From NCBI GenBank assembly GCA_030015575.1, contig JASDDO010000001.1:326401595-326465594 (forward strand): 64,000 nucleotides of DNA. Reading direction: 5' to 3'. The position numbers were made by a program, and so were the translations under genes. This DNA is from Agapanthus africanus. Lineage: Eukaryota > Streptophyta > Magnoliopsida > Asparagales > Amaryllidaceae. Of this stretch, positions 61,271 through 64,000 are shown piece by piece. Below the pieces are notes generated by a model, which was given only the letters and a program-made list of their open reading frames with translations, was not told the DNA's origin and searched no databases. The number at the start of each line of letters is the position of its first letter. Positions within the stretch are counted from its first letter, which is position 1.

Positions 61271-64000
61271 CTAGGGCCAGCTGCCGTGGTATCGCATACC
61301 GAGCATCCCGAAGAGTCTCTCAAACTGTATCTGGGGAATGTCCTTCATGAGTGGATCCGCAGTGTTGTCCTTCGTGTCAACCCTCCCGACCTCGAACTCC
61401 AGGCGATCAACTATCTCCCGGATCAGGTGATACCGCCTCAGAATATGCCTGGATCGCTGATGGGACCTGGGTTCCTTGGCCAATGCCACTGCTCCATTGT
61501 TATCGCAATACAAAGGTATTGGATGCTCAATGGATGGAACCACACCAAGTTCAGTAATGAACTTTTTGATCCAGACAGCCTCTTTAGCAGTATCGTTGGC
61601 AGCGATGTATTCAGCCTCTATCGTCGAGTCTGCCACGGTTTCCTGCTTGGAACTCTTCCAGCTAACCGCCCCTCCGTAAAGGGTAAAGACAAAGCCCGAC
61701 TGCGACTTAGAGTCGTCTTTATCACTCTAGAAGCTCGAATCGGTAAAAGACTCCACTTGGAGCTCTCCGTTACCATACACCAAGAACATCTCTCTAGTCC
61801 TTCACAAGTACTTGAGAATGCTCTTCACAGCTGTCCAGTGACTCTCTCCAGGATCAGCTTGATACCTTCTCACTATACTTAGTGAGTATGCTACATCGGG
61901 TCTGGTACATAGCATCGCATACATGATAGAGCCTACTGCCGAAGCATAGGGTATCCCTTGCATGCGAGCTCTCTCCAAATCAGTCTTGGGAGACATCTCT
62001 TTGGAGAGAGTGACTCCAGAGATCGTGGGTAAGTTCCCACGCTTGGACTCTTCCATACTAAACCTCTTTAGTATGGTGTCAATGTACCTGGATTGGGACA
62101 ATCCCAAAATCCGTTTGGATCTATCTCTATAGATCCTAATTCCCAATATGCAGGAGGCATCACCAAGATCTTTCATCGAGAATCTTTGTGATAAGAAGAG
62201 CTTGACCGATTGCAGCATAGGAATATCATTTCCTATCAAGGGTATGTCGTCCACGTACAATACGAGGAAGACAACCTTACTCTCTGCCACCTTCTTGTAG
62301 ATACAAGGTTCATCTGGATTTTTGACGAAATCAAACTCTTTGATAACGACGTCAAAGCAGATGTTCCAACTCCACGATGCTTGCTTTAATCCATAAATGG
62401 ATTTAAGCAGCTTGCACACCTTCCCGCTGCTCCCACTGTCTACGAAGCCATCTGGCTGAGTCATGTACACGCACTCTTCTAAATCACCATTTAGAAAGGC
62501 GGTCTTAACATCCATTTGCCAGATTTCGTAGTCATGAAAGGAAGCAATGGCAAGCATGATTCGGATGGATTTAAGCATAGCCACTGGAGAAAAGGTTTCG
62601 TCATAGTCCACACCTGGTCTTTGACGAAAACCCTTTGCTACAAGTCTAGCTTTGAAAGTCTCCACTTTCCCATCTACACCAAGTTTCTTCTTGAAGATCC
62701 ACTTGCTCCCAATGGGTTTTACCCCTTCAGGAGCAACTTCCAAAGTCCATACTTTGTTGGTGTACATGGATTCCATCTCGGACCGCATAGCATCCAGCCA
62801 TTTCACTGAGTCCCTACTCGTGATGGCCTGCTCGAAGCTAGTTGGGTCATCATCCTACATGATGCAATCCTCGCTCCCTCCATCCATGAGAAAACCGTAG
62901 TATCTCTCAGGTTGGCGAGAAACCCTACTAGATCGGCGGAGTGGCTGGGGTTCATCGGGAACTACGGAATCCTCTGGTTCAACCAAATCTTCTGTTGTAG
63001 TCTATGTCGCTGGAACCTCTTCCAGTTCTACCTCAATGCCACTTATCTGTTTCATAAGAAAACTTTTTTCTAAGAAAGTGGCATGTCGAGAAACAAACAC
63101 CTTTTGTTCCTCGGGGTGGTAGAAGATATACCCTTGTGAATTTTTGGGATATCCTACAAACTTACATAAGACAGATCTTGCCTCGAGTTTGTTCGGATTT
63201 TGTCTTTTGACATAGGCTGGACAACCCCATATCTTAATATAATTAAGATGTGGTCTCTTCCCTTTCCATATCTCATATGGAGTGGTAGGCACTGATTTGG
63301 TAGGAACTCTGTTCAATAGGTCCATGGCTGTCTCAAGCGCATATCCCCAGAAGGAAATAGGTAACTCAGCTGTACTCATCATTGAGCACACCATATCTAA
63401 TAGGGTGCGGTTTCTCCGTTCAGATACACCGTTGTGCTGTGGTGTATAAGGAGGAGTAAGCTGAAAGAGAATCCCATTCTCTTTTAGGAATTCCAGGAAT
63501 TCATTGCTTAAGTATTCTCCTCCTCGATCAGATCGTAGGATTTTAATACTTTTTCCGGTTTGGTTCTCGACTTCTTGTTTATATTCTCTAAATTTCTCAA
63601 AAGCTTCTGATTTGTGTTTCATCCGGAACACATATCCTAATCTAGAGAGATCGTCAGTGAATGTAATGAAGTACGAAGAACCATCCCTGGCATGTGTAGA
63701 CATGGGACCGCATACATCACTATGTATCAGTCCTAAGAGTTCGGTAACTATTTCTCCGTGTCCCGTAAACGGAGCTTTGGTCATCTTGCCTTTGAGACAT
63801 GACTGGCAAGTGTCATAGGATGAAAATTCAAACGGATTTAAATATCCATCCTTATGCAACTTAGCCAGTCGTGTCGCATTGATGTGACCCAGTCTACAAT
63901 GCCATAAGAAGGATTCGTTCAGTTCAGAACTCTTCCTCTTGTGTGTGTTTGTTATGCTCAGAACTGTTGATTGGTTTAGAACATAAATGCCATTGCACAA
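61271..64000 (-). pseudogene. pol: B4 pol, visible part: integrase, RT, RNase H
   Basis: Read on the minus strand: pre-integrase finger near 63930, integrase core HSDVCGPM near 63710, SDRGGEY near 63515 and SERRNR near 63405, then RT with a YVDD motif near 62250, and RNase H with CDNNGAV near 61490, ending SWP before the polypurine tract. It is very similar to B1 and B2. It is broken in about two or three places; the protease end is outside the window. Confidence 0.85.

Larger units (their letters stand above)
59036..64000 (-). mobile_element. B4: family B Copia element, minus strand, runs off the window
   Basis: 3' LTR 59036-61256 (2221 bp), polypurine tract 61257-61271 and pol from about 61271 to beyond 64000. 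The 5' LTR, leader and most of protease are outside. Pol is well kept, with about two or three breaks in the visible part. It is the innermost and, by position, the last insertion in the chain B2 > B3 > B4. Confidence 0.9.

Overview
This window looks like nuclear DNA from a repeat-rich flowering plant. The retroelement primer-binding sites match plant initiator-methionine tRNA, integrase and reverse transcriptase remains are of plant Ty1/copia type, and one family has very long (about 4.5 kb) LTRs like plant Gypsy-derived LARDs. I cannot name the species. I found no host gene, tRNA, rRNA or CRISPR, and essentially every base can be assigned to an LTR retrotransposon. The window is one nested stack of insertions.

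I use four working family names. Families A and B are sister Copia groups: 2.1-2.2 kb LTRs, the same polypurine tract, the same tRNA-iMet primer site, and related first halves of the LTR. Families C and D are relatives with TGTAACATTTC-starting LTRs of about 4.5 kb. Layout: 1-761 LTR of a minus-strand A element (A0); 762-3734 decayed interior of a plus A element (A1), its 3' LTR at 3735-5448 and 16035-16430; 5449-16034 complete B element (B1) inside that LTR; 16431-19857 minus D LTR (D1) hit by A1; 19858-21419 plus D LTR (D2) inside D1, giving a 1.53 kb palindrome; 21420-30237 C element inside D2; 30238-50445 B element (B2) inside C, itself hit by a near-pristine minus A element (A2, 32049-42070) and by a minus B element (B3, 50446-59035 and onward); 59036-64000 a further minus B element (B4) inside B3. 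The stack D1 > D2 > C > B2 > B3 > B4 is six deep, and its right halves lie beyond the window.

The most interesting signal is in the roughly 2.8 kb between primer site and pol in families A and B. No gag gene is visible there. Instead there is an ordered set of RNA-type hairpins whose stems differ between copies by paired, compensating changes while loops stay constant: a GC-rich hairpin, a CTATA-loop hairpin, two repeats of a two-hairpin unit, and three successive hairpins with the loop core TTGGC..GTCAA. The same set occurs in coding-dead elements with almost identical LTRs (A2) and in B3, so these look like cis-acting RNA signals that let dead copies be moved by proteins from relatives. A pyrimidine tract ending in AG, resembling a splice acceptor, sits just before pol.

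Other notable points are four independent insertions at nearly the same LTR position, exon-like islands inside the C and D LTRs, an array of hairpins with 5-bp stems and 7-nt loops at the 3' end of C, and a 150-bp segment shared by families B and C. LTR identity and difference counts were made by eye and are approximate.
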